In this document: positions 1 through 7,931 of the stretch, in pieces | Position numbering within the stretch: position 1 is the first letter of the stretch | Layout: every line of letters starts with the position of its first letter | NCBI RefSeq assembly: GCF_036346105.1 | Contig: NZ_CP107812.1 | Coordinates: forward strand, 62,001-126,000 | Direction of reading: 5' to 3' | From: Streptomyces sp. NBC_00539 | GTDB taxonomy: Bacteria; Actinomycetota; Actinomycetes; Streptomycetales; Streptomycetaceae | DNA length: 64,000 bases | Position numbers and translations under genes: made by a program | The notes under the pieces: generated by a model | Told to the model about the DNA's origin: nothing | The model's database searches: none | The model's input: only the letters and a program-made list of their open reading frames with translations

Positions 1-60
1 CTTGAGACTGGGCCGCCTTGCCGCCCATGCAGTGACCGATGACCGAGAAGGTGTTCCACG
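1..60 (-). pseudogene. Inverted internal piece of an alpha/beta-hydrolase gene (nucleophile elbow)
   Basis: Read on the minus strand this piece gives FSVIGHCMGGKAAQ, the nucleophile-elbow signature (G-H-x-M-G-G-K) of alpha/beta hydrolases, with Cys where Ser is usual. It runs off the left edge of the window. The C-terminal end of the same type of protein lies immediately to the right but on the plus strand, so the two halves point in opposite directions. The junction contains the palindrome CCACGTGG (56-63). I infer an inversion of the middle of the gene; the rest lies outside the window. Confidence 0.55.
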
Positions 61-180
61 TGGCTGCAGTGGTATCCGAACGCCGAGCTCAAGGTCTTCG
101 ATGACGTCGGCCACTTCGCCCCGGACGAGAGCCCGGAGGCCCTGGCGACCGTGGTCGAAGGCTTCCTCGGCCGCCACTGA
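61..180 (+). pseudogene. C-terminal fragment of an alpha/beta hydrolase
   Basis: The plus frame gives about 39 residues, starting WLQWYPNAELKVFDDVGHFA and ending in FLGRH before a TGA at 178-180. The D-x-V-G-H-F segment followed by an ES-PEA helix is the usual end of alpha/beta hydrolases, where this His is catalytic. Upstream the frame has a stop at 40-42 and no start, so the fragment cannot be expressed alone. It fits with the oppositely oriented nucleophile-elbow piece at 1-60 as one rearranged gene. Confidence 0.6.
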
Positions 181-254
181 AGTTGAATTGCGTGATGTCG
201 GCCTGATCTTGGACAGCTGATCCCGATAAGGCCGACATCACGCGTTCAACTTCA
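178..254. terminator. Bidirectional hairpin terminator between hydrolase remnant and KCE gene
   Basis: Arms 178-204 and 229-254 form an almost perfect inverted repeat of about 26 bp with one single-base bulge and a 24-nt loop. The arms begin at the stop codon of the left fragment and end at the stop codon of the minus-strand gene, which is what a shared convergent terminator would look like. Confidence 0.75.
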
Positions 255-1022
255 GTAGCCGGCGCCGTCCGACGCGGGGCCGGGCCGGCTCCCCGGTGCG
301 TTGACACTGAGGCCGACAGCGAGCCGCATCAGATGGGCGTTGTCACGTACCGGGGCGCCGTCGGCATCCACCAGCACATCCTCCAACCCCACGCGGGTCT
401 CCAAACTCGCTGACAAGGCCTTCTCCAGCACGGGCCACGTACTGTCCCCCTCGCCATGCAGCAGCGCGGGAACGCTCAGGGCGGCTTCCTGCAGCACTGA
501 CAGGATCCGGTCGGCCTCATGTAGCGCCGTCTGTCGTGGCATGCCGATGACCTCCACCAGAATGCGGACACACGAGCCCGCCCAAGGACCGTCGAGGAGG
601 AGGTGTGCGTCGGCCACCGACCAAACACCAGCCTCGATACCGATGCCCATGTCACTGAGCACGCAGGCCATCGCGTCGAAGCCCGGCTCGCTCACGTTGA
701 GGGATACGAAATCCGGCGGATTTCCCACTTCCTGCCACCGCGCGACCTGCTCCAGCCGCCGAGTCACATCTCCGCCTGTGATCCACAATCCAGTCGAAAC
801 TCCCACGGGCAACCGGCATGCCGCGCGCACCGCGCCGACGGCTTCCGTGACATCGCTGCCTTCGAGGCTTTCGCGTCCTGCTCTGTTCCTGGGGTGCATG
901 TGGATGCTGCTTGCACCTTCGGCCGACACCGCGGCCGCTTGCGCGGCCAGCTGCTGTGGGGTGAGAGGAACGCCGTCGTGCTCGCGACGGGTACGAGGGC
1001 CGTTGAGACATGCCTGGATCAC
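252..1022 (-). CDS. 3-keto-5-aminohexanoate cleavage enzyme family protein (BKACE, DUF849)
   Basis: 256 aa. The family condenses a beta-keto acid with acetyl-CoA to give acetoacetate and a CoA ester, using a divalent metal on a TIM barrel. Visible features are the metal-binding H-M-H (residues 41 and 43, in SSIHMHPR), a start of the type MIQACLNGPR, the LVEVIG strand and the C-terminal VGLEDVLVDADG segment typical of BKACE enzymes. It is slightly short for the family (usually 270-310 aa). The exact substrate cannot be read from sequence. It is monocistronic, facing the hydrolase remnant, and diverges from the FMN protein gene to the right. Its stop lies inside the shared hairpin. Confidence 0.85.
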   Translation of the reverse strand: MIQACLNGPRTRREHDGVPLTPQQLAAQAAAVSAEGASSIHMHPRNRAGRESLEGSDVTEAVGAVRAACRLPVGVSTGLWITGGDVTRRLEQVARWQEVGNPPDFVSLNVSEPGFDAMACVLSDMGIGIEAGVWSVADAHLLLDGPWAGSCVRILVEVIGMPRQTALHEADRILSVLQEAALSVPALLHGEGDSTWPVLEKALSASLETRVGLEDVLVDADGAPVRDNAHLMRLAVGLSVNAPGSRPGPASDGAGY

Positions 1023-1319
1023 CCTCTCGATCCTGTCACAGCCATCGGCTCAACAACACGGCCGGTCCGCTCCGGCGGCCACCGCCTCCTTGGCCCTTGG
1101 TCACCGACGGAGCAGGCCGGGTACTGCCGGTCCCCTGACCCCGCCCGGCCGTACGTGCGGCACACCGTGCGTACGGCCGGGGGCGCTCCCGGGCGGCCGG
1201 ACCCGGCTCGCGGGGCCGGTACGGGTGCACGGGCTCGCGGGGCAGGTCACCTCCCGCGGAGCGGCCGGTGGTGATCATCTTCGAATGCGCGGATGACCAA
1301 AGGGCATGAGCGCGGTGTG
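1023..1319. other. Divergent intergenic region with a palindrome
   Basis: No gene is seen in these 297 bp between two divergently transcribed genes. They hold an inverted repeat with 12-bp perfect arms, CCCGGCCGTACG (1144-1155) and its complement (1170-1181), separated by 14 nt. It could be an operator or a hairpin. Promoters for both flanking genes are expected here, but no clear -10/-35 was recognised. Confidence 0.4.
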
Positions 1320-2909
1320 ATGACGAAGCTCAAGGTGATGGTGTTCGCAGTGCCGGGCGTCCTGGCGGGCGCCGCGGCCGTCGCGGCGGTGGCGCTCTCC
1401 GCCTGGTGGTGGGCGCTCGCCGTGCCGATGGCCGTTCTGGTGGCCCTGGCGGTACGGGACGTATGCCAGCGGCGGCACTCCGTCCTGCGCAACTATCCGG
1501 TCCTCGGCCATTTCCGGTTCGCGCTGGAGACGCTGCGGCCGGAGCTCCAGCAGTATTTCATCGAGCGCAATTTCGACGGTCGCCCCTTCGACCGCGACAC
1601 CCGCAGCATCGTCTACGAGCGTGCCAAGGGCACCGACGCCGAGGAACCGTTCGGCACGGAGCGTGACCTGTACCAGCCGGGTAGCGAGTACCTCGTCCCC
1701 TCCATGGCCCCGCGGCCGGTCCAGGAGGACCCCCCGCGCGTCAGGATCGGCGGACCCCACTGCACCCGCCCCTACGAGATGGCCCTGCTGAACGTCTCGG
1801 CCATGAGCTTCGGCTCCCTGTCGGCCCAGGCCGTCACGGCGCTCAACACCGGTGCTCGGCAGGGCGGCTTCGCCCACGACACGGGCGAGGGCGGTCTGTC
1901 CGAGTACCACCTGGGGCCGGGCGGTGACCTGGTCTGGGAGATAGGCACCGGCTACTTCGGCTGCCGCACCGACGACGGCCACTTCGACGAGCGACAGTTC
2001 GCCGAGAAGGCCGCCAAGGAACAGGTGAAATGCGTTTCGCTGAAGCTGAGCCAGGGCGCCAAGCCCGGCATCGGCGGCGTGCTCCCGGGCGCGAAGGTCA
2101 ACTCCGAGATCGCTTCGGTGCGCGGGGTGCCCGAGGGGGTCACCGTCGTCTCACCGCCCTACCACACCGCGTTCTCCACTCCTCGGGGACTGGTTCTGTT
2201 CCTCGCGCGTCTGCGTGAGCTGGCGGACGGCAAGCCGGTCGGCTTCAAACTGTGCGTGGGCTCGCGACGCGAGTTCCTCGCGGTGTGCAAGGCCATGCTG
2301 AGCGAGGACATCACTCCGGACTTCATCATCGTCGACGGCGCCGAAGGGGGCACCGGCGCCGCGCCCCTGGAATTCGCCGACAGCGTCGGACTTCCCCTCA
2401 CCGACGGTCTGATCACCGTCCACAACGCCCTGGTCGGCACCGGCCTGCGCGACCGGATCAAGATCGGCGCCAGCGGCAAGGTCGCCACGGGGGGCGACCT
2501 GGTCAAGCGGCTGGCGCAGGGCGCGGACTACGCCAACGCCGCCCGGCCGATGATGTTCGCACTGGGCTGCATCCAGGCCCAGCGGTGCCACACCAACACC
2601 TGCCCCGTCGGCGTCGCCACCCAGGACCCGCACCGCGCGGCGGCCCTCGACGTGCCCGACAAGTCGCAGCGCGTCCGGCGCTACCAGGAAGCCACCGTCA
2701 AGAGCGCCCTGCAGATCATGGCGGCGATGGGGGTCGACCACCCGGGTCAACTGCATCCCGGCCTGCTGATGCACCGCGTCGATCCGCACACGGTGCGCTC
2801 CGGTGCGCAACTGTACGAGTGGCTCACGCCGGGGCAGCTCCTGGAGGACGCGCCGAGCTCCTGGGCCGAGGACTGGGCCGCCGCCGACCCCACCCGTTTC
2901 ACCCGCTGA
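1320..2909 (+). CDS. FMN-binding glutamate synthase family protein, membrane-anchored
   Basis: 529 aa from ATG 1320; an in-frame ATG at 1293 would add nine residues. Residues 6-45 form one or two hydrophobic helices. The rest is the FMN-dependent (alpha-beta)8 barrel of the glutamate synthase large subunit: AMSFGSLS near 161, LKLSQGAKPG near 241, IIVDGAEGGTGAAP near 336 and IGASGKVATGGD near 382. The iron-sulfur cysteines are C417, C423 and C428 (CIQAQRCHTNTCPVG). There is no amidotransferase domain, so this is the stand-alone GltS-like oxidoreductase type whose substrate is not settled. The following TPP enzyme gene starts 83 bp downstream and may be co-transcribed. Confidence 0.88.
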   Translation: MTKLKVMVFAVPGVLAGAAAVAAVALSAWWWALAVPMAVLVALAVRDVCQRRHSVLRNYPVLGHFRFALETLRPELQQYFIERNFDGRPFDRDTRSIVYERAKGTDAEEPFGTERDLYQPGSEYLVPSMAPRPVQEDPPRVRIGGPHCTRPYEMALLNVSAMSFGSLSAQAVTALNTGARQGGFAHDTGEGGLSEYHLGPGGDLVWEIGTGYFGCRTDDGHFDERQFAEKAAKEQVKCVSLKLSQGAKPGIGGVLPGAKVNSEIASVRGVPEGVTVVSPPYHTAFSTPRGLVLFLARLRELADGKPVGFKLCVGSRREFLAVCKAMLSEDITPDFIIVDGAEGGTGAAPLEFADSVGLPLTDGLITVHNALVGTGLRDRIKIGASGKVATGGDLVKRLAQGADYANAARPMMFALGCIQAQRCHTNTCPVGVATQDPHRAAALDVPDKSQRVRRYQEATVKSALQIMAAMGVDHPGQLHPGLLMHRVDPHTVRSGAQLYEWLTPGQLLEDAPSSWAEDWAAADPTRFTR

Positions 2910-2992
2910 CCCGCTGTCCCCCGACTTCCCATCCGGCCCGCCGGCAGCGCCGTTCGAGCACCGGCCCGCCCACGACCCCACAGGACTGCCTC

Positions 2993-4720
2993 ATGACACG
3001 CACCGTTGCCCGCGCGATCGTCGACGCGTTGAAGGACCTGGACGTCCGCCAGGTCTTCGGCGTCGTCGGCGACGCCCTCAACCCGCTCACCGATGCCATC
3101 CGCACCACAGACGGCGTGGACTGGGTCGGCTGCCGCCACGAAGAGGCGGCAGCCTTCGCAGCCGGCGCTCAAGCCCAGCTGTCGGGCCGACTCGGGGTGT
3201 GCATGGGCACCGTGGGCCCCGGCTCGGTCCACCTCCTCAACGGGCTGTACGACGCCGCCAAGAGCCACGCTCCCGTCCTGGCCATCTGCGGGCAGGTCCC
3301 GCTCGCGGAGATGGGCACCGACTACTTCCAGGAAGTCGACAACGAGCAGCTCTTCCGTGACGTCGCCGTCTACCGGGCGACGGTCACCTCTCCACAGCAG
3401 ATGCCCCGGATGCTGGAATCCGCCGTCCGTGCGGCGATCAGCCAGGGCGGCGTGGCCGTCCTGACCGTCCCGGGCGACCTCGGCGACCAAGAGATCGAGG
3501 ACGACCGCCCTGTGCGCTTCGCCCTGGACCGCCCGGTGACCCGGCCCGACGATCCGGCCCTCGCCGAAGCCGCCGAGCTCGTCAACGCCGGGTCCAGGAC
3601 CACGCTGCTGGTCGGCCGCGGCGCGCGGGAGGCTCGGGAGGAGGTGTTCCGCCTGGCCGAGCTGCTCAAGGCGCCCATGGTGCTCACCCTGAAGGCCAAG
3701 GAGGGGTTCGAGCACGAGAACCCGTACCAGGTGGGCCAGACCGGTCTCATCGGCAACCCCGCCGCCTCCCACGCGCTCGACCAGTGCGACACCCTGGTCA
3801 TGTTGGGCACCGACTTCCCGTACCGCGACTGGTATCCCACCGACTGCAAGGTCGTCCAGATCGACACCCGGGGTGAACACCTGGGCCGGCGGGTCCCGGT
3901 GGACGCGGGGCTGGCCGGAGACGTCGGCGCCACCCTGCGCGCCCTCCTCCCGCGACTCGACGCGGCGTCCGACCGGTCCCACCTCGACGACTCCCGCTCC
4001 CGCTTCGACTCCTGGACCGAGGACCAGCACAAGCTCGCCGACCCCCGCCACGACCACCGCTGGACGGGCAAGCTGCGCGCCCTGGTGGACAACCGGGACC
4101 ACGACATCCGCCCCGAGGCCCTGGCCGCGTGCGTGGACCGGCACGCCGCCGACGACGCGATCTTCACCTCCGACACGGGGATGGCCACCGTCTGGCTCTC
4201 CCGGTTCGTCACCATGCGCGGGACGCGGCGGCTGCTCGGTTCGTACAACCTCGGCTCGATGGCCAACGCGATGCCGCAGGCTCTCGGCGCCCAGCTGTGG
4301 GCGCCCGATCGCCAGGTGGTCGCGTTCTGCGGCGACGGCGGCCTGAGCATGCTCCTCGGTGACCTGATGACCATCAAGACGTACCGGTTGCCGGTCAAGC
4401 TCGTGGTCTTCGACAACCGGCGCCTGGGCATGGTCAAACTCGAACAGGAGCAGGCCGGTCTGCCCGAGTTCGGCACAGAACTCGACAACCCGGATTTCGC
4501 GGCGGTCGCCACCGCCCTCGGCCTGACCGGCATCCGCGTCACCGACCCGACGGCATTGGACGACGCGGTACGCCAGGCGTTCGACACCCCCGGCCCCGTC
4601 CTCCTCGACGTGCTGACCAATCCCCGGGAGATCGCCGTACCGGGCAAGCCCACCGTAAGCCAGGGCTGGGGTTTCGCCATCGCCAAGGTCAAGGAGACCC
4701 TCACGAGCGACGGCGGCTGA
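2993..4720 (+). CDS. Thiamine-pyrophosphate enzyme, pyruvate oxidase/dehydrogenase (PoxB) type
   Basis: 575 aa with the three-domain TPP fold. The N-terminal PYR domain carries the catalytic Glu (GCRHEEAAAF, near residue 49) and a GTVGPGSVH loop. The central domain is Rossmann-like (LLVGRGAR and MLGTDFPYRDWYP). The C-terminal PP domain has the TPP/Mg motif starting GDGGLSMLLGDL (about 446) and ending in FDNRRLGMVKLEQEQ. These features match pyruvate:quinone oxidoreductases more than acetolactate synthases. The chosen start is ATG 2993, where homology begins; the frame is open further upstream but only as overlap with the preceding gene. Confidence 0.88.
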   Translation: MTRTVARAIVDALKDLDVRQVFGVVGDALNPLTDAIRTTDGVDWVGCRHEEAAAFAAGAQAQLSGRLGVCMGTVGPGSVHLLNGLYDAAKSHAPVLAICGQVPLAEMGTDYFQEVDNEQLFRDVAVYRATVTSPQQMPRMLESAVRAAISQGGVAVLTVPGDLGDQEIEDDRPVRFALDRPVTRPDDPALAEAAELVNAGSRTTLLVGRGAREAREEVFRLAELLKAPMVLTLKAKEGFEHENPYQVGQTGLIGNPAASHALDQCDTLVMLGTDFPYRDWYPTDCKVVQIDTRGEHLGRRVPVDAGLAGDVGATLRALLPRLDAASDRSHLDDSRSRFDSWTEDQHKLADPRHDHRWTGKLRALVDNRDHDIRPEALAACVDRHAADDAIFTSDTGMATVWLSRFVTMRGTRRLLGSYNLGSMANAMPQALGAQLWAPDRQVVAFCGDGGLSMLLGDLMTIKTYRLPVKLVVFDNRRLGMVKLEQEQAGLPEFGTELDNPDFAAVATALGLTGIRVTDPTALDDAVRQAFDTPGPVLLDVLTNPREIAVPGKPTVSQGWGFAIAKVKETLTSDGG

Positions 4721-5168
4721 CGACCGTACGACGCGCCTCCGCACGCGCCTCGGTACGCGGCACCTGCGCTTCCGGTCGGTTCGCCTCGGGCCCCTCCTGA
4801 GGGTGAACGGGGGCAGAGCGGCCGGGGCCGGACGCGGGGCGGTTGCGGACTGTCCGGCGGACACATCGGGAGCCTGTGCGCGAAGACTCAACACAGGACC
4901 GGCGGGAAGCTTGCGACGGCCAGCGTACCGAGGGGCTGGCCGTCGTCTTCTGCACTGGCGCGCGGCCGCTTCCGGAGCTGACTGACCCATCGGAAGGAGG
5001 CGATCCCTGCAGCCGTGATCGGACGCCGAAGTCGCGGGAACTCGCCGCGGCGCTGTGAAGCCGTACGCGCTGGGCCCGCCCACCCGCAAGCACCAGAGCC
5101 CCCCACCCCCGGCCTTGCGGCTTCGCCTTCAGGCCGAGAGGCCGCTGACGCGGGGTCAGCCGACTGGG
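4721..5168. other. Intergenic region, no gene supported
   Basis: These 448 bp lie between the convergent TPP enzyme gene and the small minus-strand gene. Short open frames on both strands have no protein-like features or start sites and were not accepted. The only clear structure is the hairpin near its right end. Confidence 0.5.
5144..5160 (-). terminator. Short GC hairpin downstream of the 5169-5684 gene
   Basis: GCTGAC (5144-5149), a five-base loop and GTCAGC (5155-5160) form a perfect small hairpin 9 bp past the stop codon of the minus-strand gene. It lacks a U-tract, as is common in Streptomyces. Confidence 0.4.
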
Positions 5169-5684
5169 TCAGAGGTGGCTGGTCTCGTCGTAGATCCTGA
5201 AATGCCACCACCGGCCCCTGCGCCACGCCTGCCGGTGGGCGTACGCGTCCGGGAGCGTCCTGCGCCACAGTTCTTCGTCGAGTCCGGTGAGCAGGAGCGT
5301 CAGTTCTCGGCGCGCCACCGGTGGCAGGCACACCACCACGGCTTCCAGGAGATCCCGGGCGACTGCCACGTCCTCTTGCAGCTCGCATCCCTCACAGGTA
5401 CACCGCGATCTGCGCAGATACAGGTACCTACCCGAGGCGGAGAGAAACCTTCGACAAGAACGCAGGCCGGCCTCGGTGGCTCCGGGCCACAACCCGTTCT
5501 CGCCCCAGCGCCGGGTCTCCACTCGATGGATCGCAGACGTGGTCCGCGGGGAGAGAACATCGATGCGCGCCGGCCAGGGAATGGGCTGACGGGGAGCATC
5601 CGTCCACCAGGGACTCACCCAGCCGAACTGACACGGCGGTCTCCACTGCTGCATACGCAGCACACTCGGCCGTCTACGCGGCAC
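5169..5684 (-). CDS. Hypothetical protein with Trp/Arg-rich termini
   Basis: 171 aa and no family recognised. The N-terminus has a run of Pro/Trp motifs (QQWRPPC, GWVSPWWTD, PWPARID). The middle carries three Cys after the RYLYLRRSRCTCEGCEL segment, which may bind metal. The C-terminal half is helical (EDVAVARDLLEAVVVCLP) and ends RRGRWWHFRIYDETSHL. The even composition and lack of low-complexity shadow features favour a real gene. The first Met is used as start but is not certain. Confidence 0.55.
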   Translation of the reverse strand: MPRRRPSVLRMQQWRPPCQFGWVSPWWTDAPRQPIPWPARIDVLSPRTTSAIHRVETRRWGENGLWPGATEAGLRSCRRFLSASGRYLYLRRSRCTCEGCELQEDVAVARDLLEAVVVCLPPVARRELTLLLTGLDEELWRRTLPDAYAHRQAWRRGRWWHFRIYDETSHL

Positions 5685-5838
5685 GAGCCTTTCGGATTGT
5701 CAGCATGTCCTGATCATCACACGTGGAACAGTCGCCGTCGATCGGCTGACGGGTACGCACGATCCGGTGGCGCAGCAGTCGTTGCACGAGGCGTTGGATG
5801 AGAGGGCGCCCCGCACCTTCTCCCGTTCCTGAGGCGCC

Positions 5839-6015
5839 ATGACCGACTACGTACAGGCCGTCATCGACGTGCTCGGCCACCCGCAGGCCGACGGCGCCAC
5901 CCCCGCCGCCTGGCAGCGTCTGGAAGGCGAGCTCGGACGGTCGCTGCCTGGCGGCGAGGCGGAAGGGACAGCGGGCGGCGAACCGCGTGACCCTGGAATT
6001 GGCGCGAACGGGTGA
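5839..6015 (+). pseudogene. N-terminal remnant of a SUKH (SMI1/KNR4) protein
   Basis: ATG 5839 opens 58 codons. The first 35 or so read MTDYVQAVIDVLGHPQ followed by AAWQRLEGELGRSLP, which is how SMI1/KNR4 immunity-type proteins begin (W-x-x-LE-x-x-LG-x-x-LP). The expected DYK-x-hydrophobic core is missing: after LPGG the frame turns into Gly/Glu-rich sequence and stops. I read this as a decayed or truncated SUKH gene. SUKH proteins often serve as immunity to contact-dependent toxins, but no toxin gene is visible nearby. Confidence 0.45.
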
Positions 6016-6101
6016 CGGGGTCGCCGTAGTCGGTTGGCGGTGCCGCAGGTAGGACACCGTGGAGGTGACCTGTAGTACCCACACCTTCGAAGGGCAGTTT
6101 C

Positions 6102-6608
6102 ATGGACGTCATGACGGCCAGGGAGCACGTCTTCCGCACGCTCGACGCGGACGGCGACGGCGTCATCTCCCGCCAGGAGTACCTCGCCCGTCCGGACCGG
6201 GCTGCGGCCGAACTGGGCCGCAGCAGCAACGACCCGCTCGTCGCGTCCGCCCGCGCTCTGCACGAGCGCGTCTTCGCCTCCATGGACGCGAACGGCGACG
6301 GGCAGGTCACCTTCGACGAGTACGCGGCGTGGGCGGGTGCCAAGACCTTCGACGACGTCTGCCGAGAGGCACTCGGATCGCTCTTCGACCTCGCCGACGC
6401 AGACGGTGACGGCGCCCTGGAGCGGACCGAGTTCTCGCGGCTGCGCGAGGTCCTCGGCAACAACGCCGACAGCGCGGCCATGGCGTTCGACGCCCTGGAC
6501 ACCGACGGCGACGGGCGCATCGACCGGGACGAGTACCTCACCGCCATCCGCGCCTACGTCAGCAGCGGCACGTCCCCCATGTACGACGCCCTGGTCACAG
6601 TCGGCTGA
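6102..6608 (+). CDS. EF-hand calcium-binding protein (calerythrin-like)
   Basis: 168 aa, no signal peptide, presumably cytoplasmic. Four EF-hand loops are visible: DADGDGVISRQE, DANGDGQVTFDE, DADGDGALERTE and DTDGDGRIDRDE. All have acidic residues at positions 1, 3, 5 and 12, so all four should bind calcium. The layout (loop, long linker, loop, then a close pair) matches actinobacterial calerythrin/CabB-type calcium buffers or sensors. It has its own GAAGGG ribosome site and no obvious operon partner. Confidence 0.9.
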   Translation: MDVMTAREHVFRTLDADGDGVISRQEYLARPDRAAAELGRSSNDPLVASARALHERVFASMDANGDGQVTFDEYAAWAGAKTFDDVCREALGSLFDLADADGDGALERTEFSRLREVLGNNADSAAMAFDALDTDGDGRIDRDEYLTAIRAYVSSGTSPMYDALVTVG

Positions 6609-6728
6609 CGCCCACAGCTGCCCGGGCCTCGGGGGCGGTTGCGGAGGTGCGCCGGCGGGACGAGCCGGCTCGGCGACGGTGGGCGATGTCAGGCCCGTAG
6701 AAGGACGGGTTCGGGGTAGGCGGGGCGC

Positions 6729-7013
6729 ATGTTCAGGCATCGGCGTTTTCGTACGGCAGTGGTACTCGTGGTCAGTTGGGTGGCTTTGACGGGAGTCGAA
6801 CGTTGGGGTGAGCACACGCCGTGGCGGGTGGCTCTGCTCAGCGGGTTGGTGTGGGGGGCCGTGATCACTGGTGCCTGGTGGTTCGCCGAATGGACGCAGA
6901 TTGGTCACCCACGGTCGACGCGGTCCGGAGGCGGCACGGGTACCGGGAGTCGCGCGCCCGAAGGCAGGGCGGATGACGACCGGGCATCTGCGGGCCGGTA
7001 CCTGGAAACCTGA
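6729..7013 (+). CDS. Small two-helix membrane protein, hypothetical
   Basis: 94 aa. Residues 9-22 (AVVLVVSWVALTGV) and 33-52 (WRVALLSGLVWGAVITGAWW) are hydrophobic helices. An Arg-rich start suggests the N-terminus stays in the cytoplasm, and a hydrophilic Gly/Arg tail follows. No family is recognised. It stands alone between the EF-hand gene and the convergent lipoprotein gene. Confidence 0.5.
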   Translation: MFRHRRFRTAVVLVVSWVALTGVERWGEHTPWRVALLSGLVWGAVITGAWWFAEWTQIGHPRSTRSGGGTGTGSRAPEGRADDDRASAGRYLET

Positions 7014-7117
7014 CGGGGGCACTTGGGGGCGGCTGCCCGGCCGGTACGGGCACGCCGTCCGTGCTTCGGGTGCGGTGGTGCGGGCCGCGGCCCGGTGAGG
7101 GGCGGCCCGCAAGCCGG

Positions 7118-7585
7118 TTACTTGATCTTGTAGGAGCAGCCCTTCTGGTTCGTGACGCCGTCGCTCTCGGCTACCTTCTGGCCGTCGACCTTGATCACAC
7201 AGGGGGCCTGCTGGAGCTTCCCGTCCGGGCCGGTGATCGTGCCGGGGACGACGTTGACCAGGTAGCCCACCTTCCGCTCCACGGCGCTGACTTCGACGGT
7301 GCCCGTCTTGGACCACGGCAGGGTCTGCTGCTCGAAACCGCTGTCGACGCCGCTGTACATGACCAGGGTCGAGCCCGTGCCCCCGACCTCCAGGGTCACC
7401 TCGTGCTTCGCGCCGCCGGCCTTGGCCGGCGGCGCGGACGGCTGGGCGGTCGGGGACGCGGCGGGCTTGCCCTCGTTGGCGGGGGCCTTCGGGGTCTTGG
7501 GTGCCTCAGAGGTGTCGCTGCCGCAGCCGGAAAGCAGCAGTACCGCCGCCGCGCACGCCGTCATCCCGGCCATCGTCCGTCGCAT
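7118..7585 (-). CDS. Lipoprotein with MmpS-like beta domain
   Basis: 155 aa. The signal peptide ends in a lipobox, LLSGC, with Cys21 as the lipidation site, so the protein should be anchored outside the membrane. A Pro/Ala/Lys linker follows (residues 25-58). The C-terminal domain has the EVTLEVGGTGS, VMYSGVDSG and LPWSKT segments, the pattern of actinobacterial MmpS-type proteins (Y-x-V-x-G-x-G ... LPWSKT). Two Cys near the end (PCVIKV, KGCSYKI) could form a disulfide. MmpS proteins usually partner MmpL transporters, but none is visible here. Confidence 0.75.
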   Translation of the reverse strand: MRRTMAGMTACAAAVLLLSGCGSDTSEAPKTPKAPANEGKPAASPTAQPSAPPAKAGGAKHEVTLEVGGTGSTLVMYSGVDSGFEQQTLPWSKTGTVEVSAVERKVGYLVNVVPGTITGPDGKLQQAPCVIKVDGQKVAESDGVTNQKGCSYKIK

Positions 7586-7931
7586 GTTCCGTGTACCTCA
7601 TCCTTCGCCTTGCGTGCGTGCTCGTTCGCCGGTCGTCGTTCGTCGTTCGTCGTTCGTCCGGTCACGGGTGATCCCATCACACACCTGTCCGATGGACCTC
7701 GTCGGAGTACGCGCGTTGCTGCGTAACGGCGCCGTGGCGCCGCGCTGGTGCGGCCGGTGCCACTGCCTCTGGCGGGCGGCTGCGTGGTCTGCGAAAGTGC
7801 CCGGTCAGGACCGGTACGTGGCGGAGCGCGGACCGCGCTTATGGTCTTGATCTCGCCGAACAGTCCCCAAGGCCTCGTCCGGACGCCGTCCGCTCGTGCC
7901 GGTAGTCCGCCGTTGGAGAAAGCAGCACTCG
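7586..7931. other. Divergent intergenic region with short tandem repeats
   Basis: 346 bp between the lipoprotein gene (leftward) and the flavoenzyme gene (rightward). It contains a tandem repeat of GTCGTTC (7632-7658). No gene is supported, and both promoters should lie here. Confidence 0.5.
7632..7658. repeat. Tandem 7-bp repeat (GTCGTTC)
   Basis: About four direct copies of a 7-bp unit lie 47-73 bp upstream of the lipoprotein start. Copy number could vary by slippage. Confidence 0.6.

Noticed and set aside
1144-1181. Attachment site or transposon end
   Set aside because: The inverted repeat is in a divergent promoter with no transposase, integrase or tRNA nearby. An operator or hairpin is simpler.
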